From: Bacillus sp. UNC438CL73TsuS30
Lineage (GTDB): Bacteria; Bacillota; Bacilli; Bacillales; Cytobacillaceae
Assembly (NCBI RefSeq): GCF_000482325.1
Contig: NZ_AXVA01000014.1
Span: 62,001-126,000 of the forward strand
Length of the DNA stretch: 64,000 nt
Direction: 5' to 3'
In this document: positions 18,832-26,655 of the stretch, in pieces
Numbering within the stretch: the first letter of the stretch is position 1
Layout: each line of letters starts with the position of its first letter
Notes under the pieces: model-generated
Databases searched by the model: none
What the model was told of the DNA's origin: nothing
Seen by the model: only the letters and a program-made list of their open reading frames with translations
Made by a program: the position numbers and the translations under genes

Positions 18832-19009
18832 ATGAAAGTATTTCTTCTGGGTGAAGCAGGAAGAATTTGCCGTGAGGCGGTTTTGGATTTGGTTAAAGTA
18901 TTCTGATTTTACTGTCATCAGAATTGGTGAATTTAATGAGGAATTAGGGCTTGAACTGGTAAAGGAGCTAGATGATCGCCGAGTAAACTTTGGAAAAGTA
19001 AATGTTTAA
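18832..19009 (+). pseudogene. Remnant of a saccharopine dehydrogenase-like protein
   Basis: After a perfect GGAGG site, ATG at 18832 opens MKVFLLGEAGRICREAVLDL, a Rossmann NAD(P)-binding start resembling saccharopine dehydrogenase-type proteins. A one-base frameshift near 18896 then continues as KYSDFTVIRIGEF-NEELGLELVKEL, ending at a stop at 19007-19009. Only about 60 of roughly 400 residues remain. The remnant lies between the promoter and phnX, so the operon once had another first gene. An inverted repeat (19063-19072 / 19096-19105, AGGCAGGTAT) follows it. Confidence 0.65.
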
Positions 19010-19189
19010 CCATGAAGAAACAGTGAAAAAATTTAATGCATAATTTTTCTAAATTTGTATTGAGGCAGGTATTTTACATAAAAGATTTTTTTCGGGATAC
19101 CTGCCTTATAAAAAAACTACCAGCCAATAATTATGATAAATCCGAATAAAAACGGCAGTATTGGTTTGTTGAATAAGGAGGTTCGTCAT

Positions 19190-20002
19190 TTGAGTAATCA
19201 ATCTCCCCAAATTGAAGCAGTTATTTTTGATTGGGCAGGTACAACAGTGGATTATGGTTGCTTTGCACCATTAAATGTATTTTTAGAGATTTTTAGAAAA
19301 AGAGGAATAGAAGTTACAGACGAGGAAGCCCGTGCGCCAATGGGGCTTTTAAAGTGGGATCATATCCGCGCAATGTGTGATATGGACCGGATTGCCGGGT
19401 TGTGGAAGGAAAAATTCGGCAGAGTTCCGACCGATAAAGATGTCGATGATTTATATACCGACTTTGAACCATTGCTATTCGCCAGCCTCCGAAATTATTG
19501 TACACCGATTCCGGGTGCTCTTGATTTAGTCGCAAGACTTCGACAGAAGGGAATTAAAATTGGCTCTACAACCGGATATACATCAGAAATGATGGCTGTT
19601 GTTGCACCTGAGGCAAAGAAACAAGGTTATGCACCAGATTATATGTTTACACCGGATGATGCACCAGCGGGACGTCCTTATCCTTGGATGTGTTACTTAA
19701 ATGCTATGAATTTAGGAGTATTCCCAATGAAGCATATCATTAAGGTCGGGGACACGGTAAGCGATGTAAAAGAGGGCGTTAATGCAGGTGTTTGGAGTGT
19801 TGGAATAATCAAGGGCGGAAGCGAGCTTGGCTTAAAGGAAGAAGAAGTAAATTCCATGGATCCAGACCTTTTAGCGGAAAAAATGGAGGTTGTGGCCAAA
19901 CGCTTTAAAGATGCGGGAGCCCATTATGTGATTGATAGTATTGGAGAATTAGATAAACTAATTCCAAAAATTAATCTGCGTCTAGAAAATGGCGATTTTT
20001 AG
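19190..20002 (+). CDS. phnX: Phosphonoacetaldehyde hydrolase (phosphonatase)
   Basis: HAD-superfamily enzyme that cleaves the C-P bond of phosphonoacetaldehyde to acetaldehyde and phosphate using a Schiff-base lysine and Mg2+. The 270-residue product has the nucleophile region FDWAGTTVDYG (D14), the cap-domain lysine K55 in GLLKWDHIRA, STTGYT, and the acidic HAD motif KVGDTVSDVKEG. TTG at 19190 has AAGGAGGT at ideal spacing and yields the usual length; the ATG at 19133 lacks a ribosome site. It leads the BMC operon, with 63 bases to the first shell gene, so acetaldehyde production is tied to shell expression. Confidence 0.96.
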   Translation: MSNQSPQIEAVIFDWAGTTVDYGCFAPLNVFLEIFRKRGIEVTDEEARAPMGLLKWDHIRAMCDMDRIAGLWKEKFGRVPTDKDVDDLYTDFEPLLFASLRNYCTPIPGALDLVARLRQKGIKIGSTTGYTSEMMAVVAPEAKKQGYAPDYMFTPDDAPAGRPYPWMCYLNAMNLGVFPMKHIIKVGDTVSDVKEGVNAGVWSVGIIKGGSELGLKEEEVNSMDPDLLAEKMEVVAKRFKDAGAHYVIDSIGELDKLIPKINLRLENGDF

Positions 20003-20065
20003 AAAATAATTAAAAAATTTAGAGCTTTTGGTGAAATTTAAGTTTTTTTAGCCAAGAGGTAAGAG

Positions 20066-20560
20066 GTGAATGGATTGCAAAAACACGCCTATGCACTGGG
20101 AATGATCGAAACCATTGGCTTCCCGGCACTGATTGCTGCGGCGGATGCTGCATCAAAGTCGGCAGATGTAAAGGTTGCCTCCTACCAAGGGGCGGATTCG
20201 GGCATTGTTACCATTTATATTATCGGCGATGTTGCAAGTGTTAAAGCATCTGTCGAAGTAGGGGCAGATGCTGCAAAGAGGGTTGGCCAATTACGCCATT
20301 CTCATGTCATAGCTAGACCAGATAACCATATTATTCAAATGGTGTTTCCAGGTTTGTTAAAAAAAGAGCAATCAGAAAAAAAAGAATTAAAAATCGATAA
20401 ACCAAAAGATTGGACCAAAAATAGTCTTCAAGAGCTAAGAGAACTTGCTAATTCGTATAAAGGTTTTCCTTTATCGTCCGAAGAAATTTCTTCTGCTAAG
20501 AAAGAGGATTTATTGAAACAGATTAGCAAGTTCCTGGCTGAGAAAGGTGGCGATAAATAA
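20066..20560 (+). CDS. BMC-H shell protein with a C-terminal extension
   Basis: A 164-residue microcompartment shell protein. Residues about 9-95 form one BMC (pf00936-type) domain: ALGMIETIGFPALIAAADAA, a GDVASVKASVEVGADAAK helix and a HVIARPD strand. This would be a hexamer tile. Residues 100-164 are extra: a lysine-rich linker, then LQELRELANSYKGFPLS and SAKKEDLLKQISKFLAEK, which resembles the Rho N-terminal/SAP-like helical fold. EutK- and PduK-type shell proteins also carry unrelated C-terminal domains. The start is GTG 20066, or TTG 20075 (MQKHAYALG); both have AAGAGGT sites. The stop overlaps the next start (TAATG). Confidence 0.9.
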   Translation: MNGLQKHAYALGMIETIGFPALIAAADAASKSADVKVASYQGADSGIVTIYIIGDVASVKASVEVGADAAKRVGQLRHSHVIARPDNHIIQMVFPGLLKKEQSEKKELKIDKPKDWTKNSLQELRELANSYKGFPLSSEEISSAKKEDLLKQISKFLAEKGGDK

Positions 20561-22032
20561 TGAACCTGGATAAGGATCTTGAGTCAATTCAGGAAGCGAG
20601 ACTAAATCTCGAGCAGGCAAAACTTGCGCAAAAAAAGCTAAGGACGTATACACAGGAGCAAGTGGATCAAATTGTCCAAGCAATGGCACATGCCGCGATG
20701 AAAGAGGCTGGAAGGCTTGCATCGATGGCTGTAGAAGAAACAGGGTTTGGAAAAATAGAAGATAAGGTGACGAAAAACCTATTTGCGGCAAAAGATATTT
20801 ACGAGTCCATTAAGGATCGAAAAACGATTGGGATTATTTCGCGTGATGATGCTAAGCAGGTTTGGGAGGTTGCGGAACCGGCAGGAATTATAGCGGGGAT
20901 TGTGCCAACAACCAATCCTACTTCAACTGCTATTTTTAAAGCATTGATTGCAATCAAGTCAGGAAATGCGATTGTATTTAGTCCGCACCCATCTGCGGCA
21001 AATTGTACGAATGAGGCTGTGAAAATTTTAAAAGAAGCAGCGATCCGGGCAGGTGCTCCTGAAGGTGTGATTTCGTGCATTACAAAACCAACGCTTGCCT
21101 CTGCACAGGAATTAATGAATCATAAGTTGACTGATCTAATCTTAGCGACAGGCGGCCCTGGAATGGTCAAGGCAGCTTATAGCTCTGGAAAACCGGCATA
21201 CGGAGTTGGACCTGGGAATGTGCCTGTTTACATTCATTCCAGCGCCAATATTCGTAAAGCGGCCAGTCAAATTGTTCATAGTAAAACATTTGATTACGGA
21301 ACCATCTGCGCTTCGGAGCAGGCGCTGGTAGTTGATCAATCCATCAAGCGAAAAGTTAAAGCTGCTCTTGAAGAAGAAGGTGCATACTTCCTTGATGATT
21401 ATGAAAAGAAAAAGATTGAAGAGATTATTTTGAAACAAGGAAGCCTAAATCCAGAAATTGTAGGAAAATCGCCGCAAGCCTTAGCAAAAATAGCTGGAAT
21501 ACTTGTTTCAGATGATACAAGACTACTAGTTGCTGAGGAAGAAAACATTGGAAAATTTTATCCGTTTTCCCTTGAAAAGCTTTCTCCAATTCTTGCATTC
21601 TATACAGTTGAAAATTACACAGAGGGAAGTAAGGTGTGTAATGAGCTATTAGAAGCAGGCGGTTTAGGGCATACCCTTGGAATTCATTGTGAAGACAAAA
21701 CAATTATTGAAAGCTTTAGTCTAGCGCAACGAGTCTCTCGGGTTGTAGTTAATACTGGGACAACTTTTGGCGGAATTGGTGCCACCACCGGTATTTGGCC
21801 ATCGTTAACACTCGGCTGTGGTACTTACGGAAACAATATTTCATCTGACAATATTAGTCCGGAGCATTTATTGAATACAAAACGGGTTGCTTTTGGTGTC
21901 AGAGAAATGAAAAATGAGACACCAGCAGCACCAGCAGCTTCACAGCAAAAGGCTTCAATCGATGAAACGCTTATTTCCAAAGCTGAAGTAATGGAAATCG
22001 TAAAAAGTATTTTAAAAGAATTAAAGAATTAA
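20560..22032 (+). CDS. Acylating acetaldehyde dehydrogenase, BMC-associated (EutE/PduP-like)
   Basis: Converts acetaldehyde, NAD+ and CoA to acetyl-CoA and NADH, the core step of catabolic microcompartments. The 490-residue product has VPTTNPTSTAIFKALIAIK, the cofactor loop ATGGPGMV, and the catalytic cysteine C250 in YGTICASEQA, all of the EutE/PduP branch rather than ordinary aldehyde dehydrogenases. A flexible Ala/Pro linker after residue 450 leads to a C-terminal amphipathic helix (SKAEVMEIVKSILKELKN) that looks like an encapsulation peptide, in contrast to the N-terminal peptide of PduP. It overlaps the shell gene upstream by one base. Confidence 0.95.
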   Translation: MNLDKDLESIQEARLNLEQAKLAQKKLRTYTQEQVDQIVQAMAHAAMKEAGRLASMAVEETGFGKIEDKVTKNLFAAKDIYESIKDRKTIGIISRDDAKQVWEVAEPAGIIAGIVPTTNPTSTAIFKALIAIKSGNAIVFSPHPSAANCTNEAVKILKEAAIRAGAPEGVISCITKPTLASAQELMNHKLTDLILATGGPGMVKAAYSSGKPAYGVGPGNVPVYIHSSANIRKAASQIVHSKTFDYGTICASEQALVVDQSIKRKVKAALEEEGAYFLDDYEKKKIEEIILKQGSLNPEIVGKSPQALAKIAGILVSDDTRLLVAEEENIGKFYPFSLEKLSPILAFYTVENYTEGSKVCNELLEAGGLGHTLGIHCEDKTIIESFSLAQRVSRVVVNTGTTFGGIGATTGIWPSLTLGCGTYGNNISSDNISPEHLLNTKRVAFGVREMKNETPAAPAASQQKASIDETLISKAEVMEIVKSILKELKN

Positions 22033-22056
22033 ATTTTAAATGAGGAGGAATAAAAA

Positions 22057-22338
22057 ATGAGTGGAGAAGCTTTAGGAATGATTGAAACAAAAGGTTTGGT
22101 AGGTGCTGTAGAGGCAGCAGATGCAATGGCAAAGGCTGCAAATGTAAGGTTGATTGGGAAAGTCCATGCTGGCGGCGGGCTTGTAACGGTAATGGTACGC
22201 GGGGATGTAGGGGCAGTTAAGGCTTCTGTTGATGCTGGGGCTGCAGCAGCAGAAAGTGTTGGGGAATTGATATCTGTACATGTTATTCCACGCCCGCATT
22301 CAGATATTGAGTTAATTCTTCCAAAAATGGAAGGATAG
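22057..22338 (+). CDS. BMC-H shell protein (EutM/PduA-like)
   Basis: A 93-residue single-domain shell protein, length and sequence typical of EutM/Pdu[54 protein letters not shown]. It should form the main hexamer tile with a central pore. GAGGAGGAATAAAA precedes the ATG. It lies 24 bases after the aldehyde dehydrogenase and 3 bases before pduL. Confidence 0.97.
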   Translation: MSGEALGMIETKGLVGAVEAADAMAKAANVRLIGKVHAGGGLVTVMVRGDVGAVKASVDAGAAAAESVGELISVHVIPRPHSDIELILPKMEG

Positions 22339-22341
22339 GCC

Positions 22342-23124
22342 ATGGCGGTTATTACGGAATCCAAACTAAGAGCCATGCTGAAAAATGGGATTCCTAATCC
22401 TTTCATCCTGGAGGAAGGGGAGAAGCTTACCCCTTCCGCGAGGGATTTTCTTCGCGAAAGACGAATTGAAGTGAAACAGCCCCATGGGATGAAAAAAGCT
22501 AACAACGGCAATCAAATAGCTGAAAGTCCGCTTATTCCTGTCGGGGTTTCTAATCGGCATATACATCTATCGCCCCATGATGTGGAGGCCCTTTTTGGAA
22601 GCGGTTATCAGTTAACGCCGCTTCGTGAATTATCACAGCCGGGTCAATTTGCTGCGAAAGAGCTGGTTACAATACTTGGCCCAAAAGGGATTATTCAAAA
22701 TGTAAGAATCTTAGGACCAGCACGGGGGGAAACACAGGTGGAAATTGCCATCTCGGATGGGTTTCAAATTGGAATCCATCCCCCTGTGCGCTTATCTGGT
22801 TCTATTGAAGACACTCCCGGCCTTACTTTAGTTGGTCCAAAAGGGTGTGTGGTCCTAGAAAAAGGAGTTATCATCGCGAAACGCCACGTCCATCTTTCGC
22901 CTGATGATGCAAAACAACTCAATGTTGAGCAGGGTGATCGGCTATTACTGGAAACAACCGGTGAGCGGCGGATCATTTTTTCAGATGTAATTGTCCGGGT
23001 TAATCCCGGCTATCGAAAGGATTTCCATGTTGATCTAGATGAGGGAAATGCCGCTGGGTTAAAAACGGGGGATCTCGTTAAAGTCATTGGGAAAAATGAC
23101 CGATTTTATTTGAATGGGAGGTGA
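22342..23124 (+). CDS. pduL: Phosphate propanoyltransferase-type phosphotransacylase PduL
   Basis: Converts acetyl-CoA and phosphate to acetyl-phosphate and CoA inside the compartment, recycling CoA and enabling ATP formation by acetate kinase. The 260-residue product has the two PduL domains with zinc-binding histidines at H73/H75 (SNRHIHLS) and H182/H184 (AKRHVHLSPDDA). The first 45 residues are an extension (ESKLRAMLKNGIPNPF, then LTPSARDFLRERRIEVK), a motif seen at the ends of several BMC enzymes and probably used for packing. It overlaps nothing but ends in a ribosome site for the next gene. Confidence 0.95.
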   Translation: MAVITESKLRAMLKNGIPNPFILEEGEKLTPSARDFLRERRIEVKQPHGMKKANNGNQIAESPLIPVGVSNRHIHLSPHDVEALFGSGYQLTPLRELSQPGQFAAKELVTILGPKGIIQNVRILGPARGETQVEIAISDGFQIGIHPPVRLSGSIEDTPGLTLVGPKGCVVLEKGVIIAKRHVHLSPDDAKQLNVEQGDRLLLETTGERRIIFSDVIVRVNPGYRKDFHVDLDEGNAAGLKTGDLVKVIGKNDRFYLNGR

Positions 23125-23129
23125 GGAGG

Positions 23130-23948
23130 ATGGATATTCGATCAATGATTGAGTCGGTTGTAAAGGATGTTGTGCAATCGATGAAGGTTGAAAAAGAAAA
23201 TGAAAAGGTTGGAAAAGTGCTATTTGTTTTTTGTGACAGCTCGGCTCATGAGCGGTTTACTGATCAATTTATTAAGTTGAAAAATAACAAGATCGGATAC
23301 GACCTTTTATTTCTGGATGGTGAAACATCATCATGGCTAGGAATGCAAAGGGTTGAGTCAAGCGGGTCTGATCGAATTATTGCGGCTGATGAATATTCCC
23401 CAGCAGCAATTGAACTGCCAAAGGGTTATGACGGAATCATCATTCCAGAGATTGACTTGGACAATGCTGCTAGGGTGGTTACCGGTCTAAAGGGAACGAT
23501 TAAAGCTGAAATCATGTTTTCGGGAATTTTACTGGAAAAGTTCCTCATTGTCGGAGAGGATACTCCTGGAATTAAAAGAGCTGACCGCCTCTGCTTAAAA
23601 GTGACTTCTTTACCTGGCCCTTATCGCAAACAGTTTGAATTCTATGTTAAGGCAATGAAGGAACTAGGAATTGAGTTTTCCGCTCAAAAGGATTTAGCGG
23701 ATGTGATTATTGATAAATTCCGCGGGAAATTGGAGGAATCTCCAACTGCTTTGATTGAGGAAAGCGCCGGGGGTCTGGAGAATGGGTTAACCTTTAAGAA
23801 AAAACTTCTAACCCCCGAATGGATTCAAGCTCAGAAGGAATTTCCAAATCAAACCCTTTACCTTCCTAAGGGGGTCATCATCTCTCCTTTAGCTAAGGAT
23901 TTAATTAAGGAGAAAAAATTGGCCATAAAGTTTACCGGTAAAGGATGA
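23130..23948 (+). CDS. Uncharacterised BMC-associated protein
   Basis: A 272-residue protein whose family I cannot name. It starts with a short amphipathic helix (MDIRSMIESVVKDVVQSM), which looks like an encapsulation peptide, then a lysine/glutamate linker. The middle is an alpha/beta domain with KVLFVFCDSS, GYDGIIIPEIDLDNAARVV, and GIKRADRLCLKVTSLPGPYRK. The C-terminus (TLYLPKGVIISPLAKDLIKE) resembles the TP-A-D motif in the PduL N-terminus here. ATG at 23130 follows GGAGGTGAGGAGG; the frame opens nine bases earlier, inside that site. A flavoprotein-like or regulatory role is possible. Its place between pduL and the vertex gene makes it part of the metabolosome. Confidence 0.85.
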   Translation: MDIRSMIESVVKDVVQSMKVEKENEKVGKVLFVFCDSSAHERFTDQFIKLKNNKIGYDLLFLDGETSSWLGMQRVESSGSDRIIAADEYSPAAIELPKGYDGIIIPEIDLDNAARVVTGLKGTIKAEIMFSGILLEKFLIVGEDTPGIKRADRLCLKVTSLPGPYRKQFEFYVKAMKELGIEFSAQKDLADVIIDKFRGKLEESPTALIEESAGGLENGLTFKKKLLTPEWIQAQKEFPNQTLYLPKGVIISPLAKDLIKEKKLAIKFTGKG

Positions 23949-23955
23949 TGTAAAA

Positions 23956-24237
23956 ATGAGACTCGCACGGGTGGATGGAAGCATTTGGGCGATTCAAAAG
24001 GAAAAAGGAATGGAAAACATTAAACTTCTCATTGTTCAGCCCGTTAACGTGGAGAAACAGCCTGAAGGAAATGTGATCATCGCAATGGATCGGATTGGAG
24101 CGGGGATTGGAGAGTACGTCATCATCTCGCAAGGGACACCAGCTCAGAAATTGACGGGTGAAAAAAATTCACCTATCGATGCTGCGATTGTTGGTATTAT
24201 CGACTCGTTTGAAATAGGGTTTCAATCGACTAATTAA
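23956..24237 (+). CDS. BMC-P pentameric vertex protein (EutN/CcmL-like)
   Basis: A 93-residue protein of the EutN/CcmL family that closes the twelve vertices of the shell. Family features are [20 protein letters not shown], the strand LLIVQPVNV, and the conserved [20 protein letters not shown], ending [13 protein letters not shown]. It is the only vertex gene in the operon. It is seven bases after the preceding gene with AAAGGATGATG upstream of the ATG. Confidence 0.96.
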   Translation: MRLARVDGSIWAIQKEKGMENIKLLIVQPVNVEKQPEGNVIIAMDRIGAGIGEYVIISQGTPAQKLTGEKNSPIDAAIVGIIDSFEIGFQSTN

Positions 24238-24262
24238 TGAGTTTAAAGGGAGGATGTTCATC

Positions 24263-25396
24263 TTGATTATTGGTGTACCGAAAGAAATTAAAAATAATGA
24301 AAACCGAGTGGCCTTAACACCAGCTGGAGTGATTTCATTTATAAATGCAGGTCATAAAGTTCTGGTTGAAAAGGAAGCTGGTTCTGGAAGTGGCTTCACA
24401 AATGAAGATTACGTAACTACTGGTGCTGAAATTATTGAACATGCAGAGGATGTATGGAATAGGTCCGATATGATTATGAAAGTGAAGGAGCCTCTTCCTC
24501 AAGAGTATCGTTATTTCCGTAAAGATTTAATTTTATTTACTTATTTACATTTGGCAGCTGAACCTTTCTTAGCTGAAGCGCTTAAAGAAAAAGGAGTCCT
24601 TGCCATTGCCTATGAAACGGTCTCAGTTAATCGTACCTTACCGCTGCTTACTCCAATGAGTGAGGTTGCTGGTCGAATGGCTGCACAGATTGGCGCACAA
24701 TTTTTGCAAAAATCTAATGGCGGGAAAGGTATTCTTCTTGCAGGTGTACCTGGTGTTAACCGTGGGAAAGTAACCATCATTGGTGGGGGGATAGTTGGAA
24801 CGAACGCCGCTAAAATGGCAATCGGCTTGGGAGCGGATGTAACCATTATCGATCTTAGTGCGGAACGTTTACGTCAATTAGACGATATTTTTGGTAATCA
24901 AATTAAAACGTTAATGTCCAATCCATTTAATATTGCGGAGGCAGTTCAGGAGGCTGATCTTTTAGTTGGTGCCGTCTTAATTCCTGGAGCAAAAGCTCCG
25001 AAGCTCGTCACTGAAGAAATGGTAAAAAGGATGAAGCCGGGTTCAGTCATTGTTGACGTGGCGATCGACCAAGGTGGAATCGTTGAGACGATTGATCATA
25101 TTACCACCCATGATCAACCAATATATGAAAAGCATGGTGTCGTTCATTATGCTGTTGCAAATATGCCTGGTGCCGTTCCACGAACTTCCACTATAGCCCT
25201 AACAAACGTTACCATACCATTTGCCTTGCAAATAGCTAATAAGGGAATATATAAAGCAATCTCAGAAAGCGAACCACTAAAGCTTGGGGTTAACGTGGCA
25301 AAAGGTAAGATCACATACGAGGCAGTTGCTAAGGACCTTGGTTTTGACTATGTAAAAGTCGAAAAGGCTTTAGAAAAGGAATTGGTTACAATATAG
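24263..25396 (+). CDS. ald: Alanine dehydrogenase
   Basis: NAD-dependent enzyme interconverting L-alanine and pyruvate + NH4+. The 377-residue product begins [19 protein letters not shown], with the active-site lysine in MKVKEPLP and histidine in YLHLAAE, and the NAD-binding [16 protein letters not shown] at 24263 has GGGAGG ten bases upstream; the ATG at 24254 is adjacent to that site and cannot be used. It ends the BMC operon. Since PhnW makes alanine from pyruvate, Ald would restore pyruvate and release the AEP nitrogen as ammonium. No encapsulation peptide is evident, so it is probably cytosolic. Confidence 0.95.
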   Translation: MIIGVPKEIKNNENRVALTPAGVISFINAGHKVLVEKEAGSGSGFTNEDYVTTGAEIIEHAEDVWNRSDMIMKVKEPLPQEYRYFRKDLILFTYLHLAAEPFLAEALKEKGVLAIAYETVSVNRTLPLLTPMSEVAGRMAAQIGAQFLQKSNGGKGILLAGVPGVNRGKVTIIGGGIVGTNAAKMAIGLGADVTIIDLSAERLRQLDDIFGNQIKTLMSNPFNIAEAVQEADLLVGAVLIPGAKAPKLVTEEMVKRMKPGSVIVDVAIDQGGIVETIDHITTHDQPIYEKHGVVHYAVANMPGAVPRTSTIALTNVTIPFALQIANKGIYKAISESEPLKLGVNVAKGKITYEAVAKDLGFDYVKVEKALEKELVTI

Positions 25397-25430
25397 GGTG
25401 TGTATTGCATTTTTATTTAGATAGAATAGT

Positions 25431-25474
25431 AAAACAACAAACAGAGCTTACTTGAGGCTGTTTGTTGTTTTAAG
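25431..25474 (+). terminator. Terminator of the phnX-BMC-ald unit
   Basis: Perfect 14-bp inverted repeat (25431-25444 / 25458-25471) with a 13-base loop and a short T run, 34 bases after ald. It bounds the operon downstream. Confidence 0.8.
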
Positions 25475-25605
25475 AATATTCCTTAGCGATTTAAAAAAGA
25501 GTTCACTTCGGATCGTCATCTTCACGAGCATAAGATTGTATAAATCTAAGAATTTTTATGATAGTTTACTTTCTATAATGAAAAGCTTTGAGAGGAAGAT
25601 AAACC

Positions 25606-25881
25606 ATGAGAATACAAGGTGAGATTGTTCGTAAACGTCATTACAAAAAGAATGGTAATCTAAATTATTACCTCTTATTTCTCAGAATTCATGATGGGGT
25701 AATGGTCAATGGGTTAAGGATTCATTATATACCGGCACTCATATCAAATAAAATGAATTTTAAGTTAGGCCAACAAGTTGATATTAAAGGTAAAATAAAA
25801 TTCCAACGGATTTTTACCCCTTCTGGAACTCTTAGTTTTTCTCCGGTCCCTGTCATGATTACTTCAGATTCTGGATTATAG
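25606..25881 (+). CDS. Hypothetical small protein, possible OB-fold
   Basis: A 91-residue, basic, soluble protein I do not recognise. The pattern of alternating hydrophobic strands (MRIQGEIVRKRHYKKNGNLN, LGQQVDIKGKIKF, FSPVPVMI) suggests a beta-barrel of OB type, but this is a guess. The ATG has GAGAGGAAG upstream. It stands alone between two terminators or AT-rich gaps, so nothing in the context points to a job. Confidence 0.6.
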   Translation: MRIQGEIVRKRHYKKNGNLNYYLLFLRIHDGVMVNGLRIHYIPALISNKMNFKLGQQVDIKGKIKFQRIFTPSGTLSFSPVPVMITSDSGL

Positions 25882-26122
25882 AATATAAAAATAGAATGAT
25901 GGAAGGGGAATTTCCTAGTTATCTCTCCCTCCGGAATGCTTAGAATTACTAAAAATATAATATTAAAACATTTATCAAAGCAATTATAATAAATTCGATT
26001 TTTTATAACAAATATGATATTGGATTGACATAATTTATTCCTGGACTTTGAAGAAACTGGTGGAAACAATCGTGATAAATCATGTATTCATTAAGAAAAA
26101 GAAGGGATGGAGTAAAATAATT

Positions 26123-26266
26123 ATGGAGAATCTTAACACTAAACAATTGCTAGAAGTTATTAATAAAGCAGTTGAATTAAACTTAAGCCAAGCGTTTATT
26201 GATTTACTGCGTATTGAGGTAAATAAACGATTACACATTTATTATATAGAGGATATTACACTATAA
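26123..26266 (+). CDS. sda: Sporulation histidine kinase inhibitor Sda-like
   Basis: A 47-residue peptide that aligns without gaps to B. subtilis Sda as I recall it: LLEVINKAVELNLSQAFIDL corresponds to the first helix and turn, and RIEVNKR to the second helix of the antiparallel hairpin. Sda binds the sporulation kinases KinA/KinB and blocks phosphorelay when DNA replication is stressed. The ATG at 26123 has GGGATGGAG upstream; the longer frame from 26048 adds an unlikely leader. No clear DnaA box cluster was seen before it. Confidence 0.72.
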   Translation: MENLNTKQLLEVINKAVELNLSQAFIDLLRIEVNKRLHIYYIEDITL

Positions 26267-26349
26267 AATTTTTAAATTTAAGTTGCAAACGGATCGCAGT
26301 ACTTTGGGTCTTGTGCTGCGGGTCTGAATGATGAAAGTTATTTTCAATG

Positions 26350-26396
26350 AGGGTGTTCCGAAAGTAAAACTTTTAGGAGCATCCCCTTTTTTATTT
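26350..26396 (+). terminator. Terminator after sda
   Basis: Imperfect stem GGGTGTTCC / GGAGCATCCC with an inner AAAGT/ACTTT pairing, followed by CTTTTTTATTT. Confidence 0.7.
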
Positions 26397-26418
26397 ATGC
26401 GTCTTTGAAACTTGTCTC

Positions 26419-26522
26419 TTGATTTCCACTCAAGGCATTTTGCTTTCCGTGCGCGTGCAGAGGAACCTCCTCGGCGCTCTAGCTCCTGCGGAGTGTCCCT
26501 TGCCCCGTACTCTCTCAGGTCA
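26419..26522. repeat. Degenerate Bacillus-type intergenic palindromic repeat
   Basis: GC-rich stretch with GATTTCCACTC, CCTCCTCGGCGCT and CTCCTGCGGAGTG. It is recognisably the reverse-orientation relative of the repeat at 30808-30998 (which reads CGGCGCTTTAGCGCC on its minus strand). No coding potential. It belongs to the GC-rich palindromic repeats scattered between Bacillaceae genes. Confidence 0.55.
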
Positions 26523-26569
26523 ACAGAGTAAAAAATATATTTATAAACTCTGAACAAAGAAATAAGAAA

Positions 26570-26627
26570 ATCATTCCATTTGGTATAATGAAGTTACCAC
26601 ACAAACAAAATACCAAAAAGGAATGAT
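26570..26627. repeat. Inverted repeat before the EamA transporter
   Basis: An imperfect 17-bp inverted repeat: 26570-26586 pairs with 26610-26627 (ATCATTCC...GGTAT / ATACC...GGAATGAT). The 23-base interior begins with the end of a TATAAT (26584-26589). It may be the relic of an insertion-sequence end or the operator/promoter of the next gene. No transposase remains. Confidence 0.45.
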
Positions 26628-26655
26628 CTTCTGTTAGAGCAGAAAGGAGCTTACT

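Noticed and set aside
19133..19189. N-terminal extension of PhnX as an encapsulation peptide
   Set aside because: The ATG at 19133 has no ribosome site, the residues are not clearly amphipathic, and the TTG at 19190 has a perfect AAGGAGGT.
14428..25396. Reading the BMC as an ordinary ethanolamine (eut) or propanediol (pdu) locus
   Set aside because: No ammonia-lyase, diol dehydratase, glycyl radical enzyme, cobalamin enzymes or EutJ/EutG-type genes are present in the window; the aldehyde-producing enzyme beside the shell genes is PhnX.
26261..26557. 98-codon minus-strand frame after sda
   Set aside because: It runs through a terminator and a GC-rich palindromic repeat and encodes no recognisable protein.
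26570..26627. Intact insertion sequence end
   Set aside because: Only one inverted repeat is visible, with no transposase gene or target duplication; kept only as a repeat feature.
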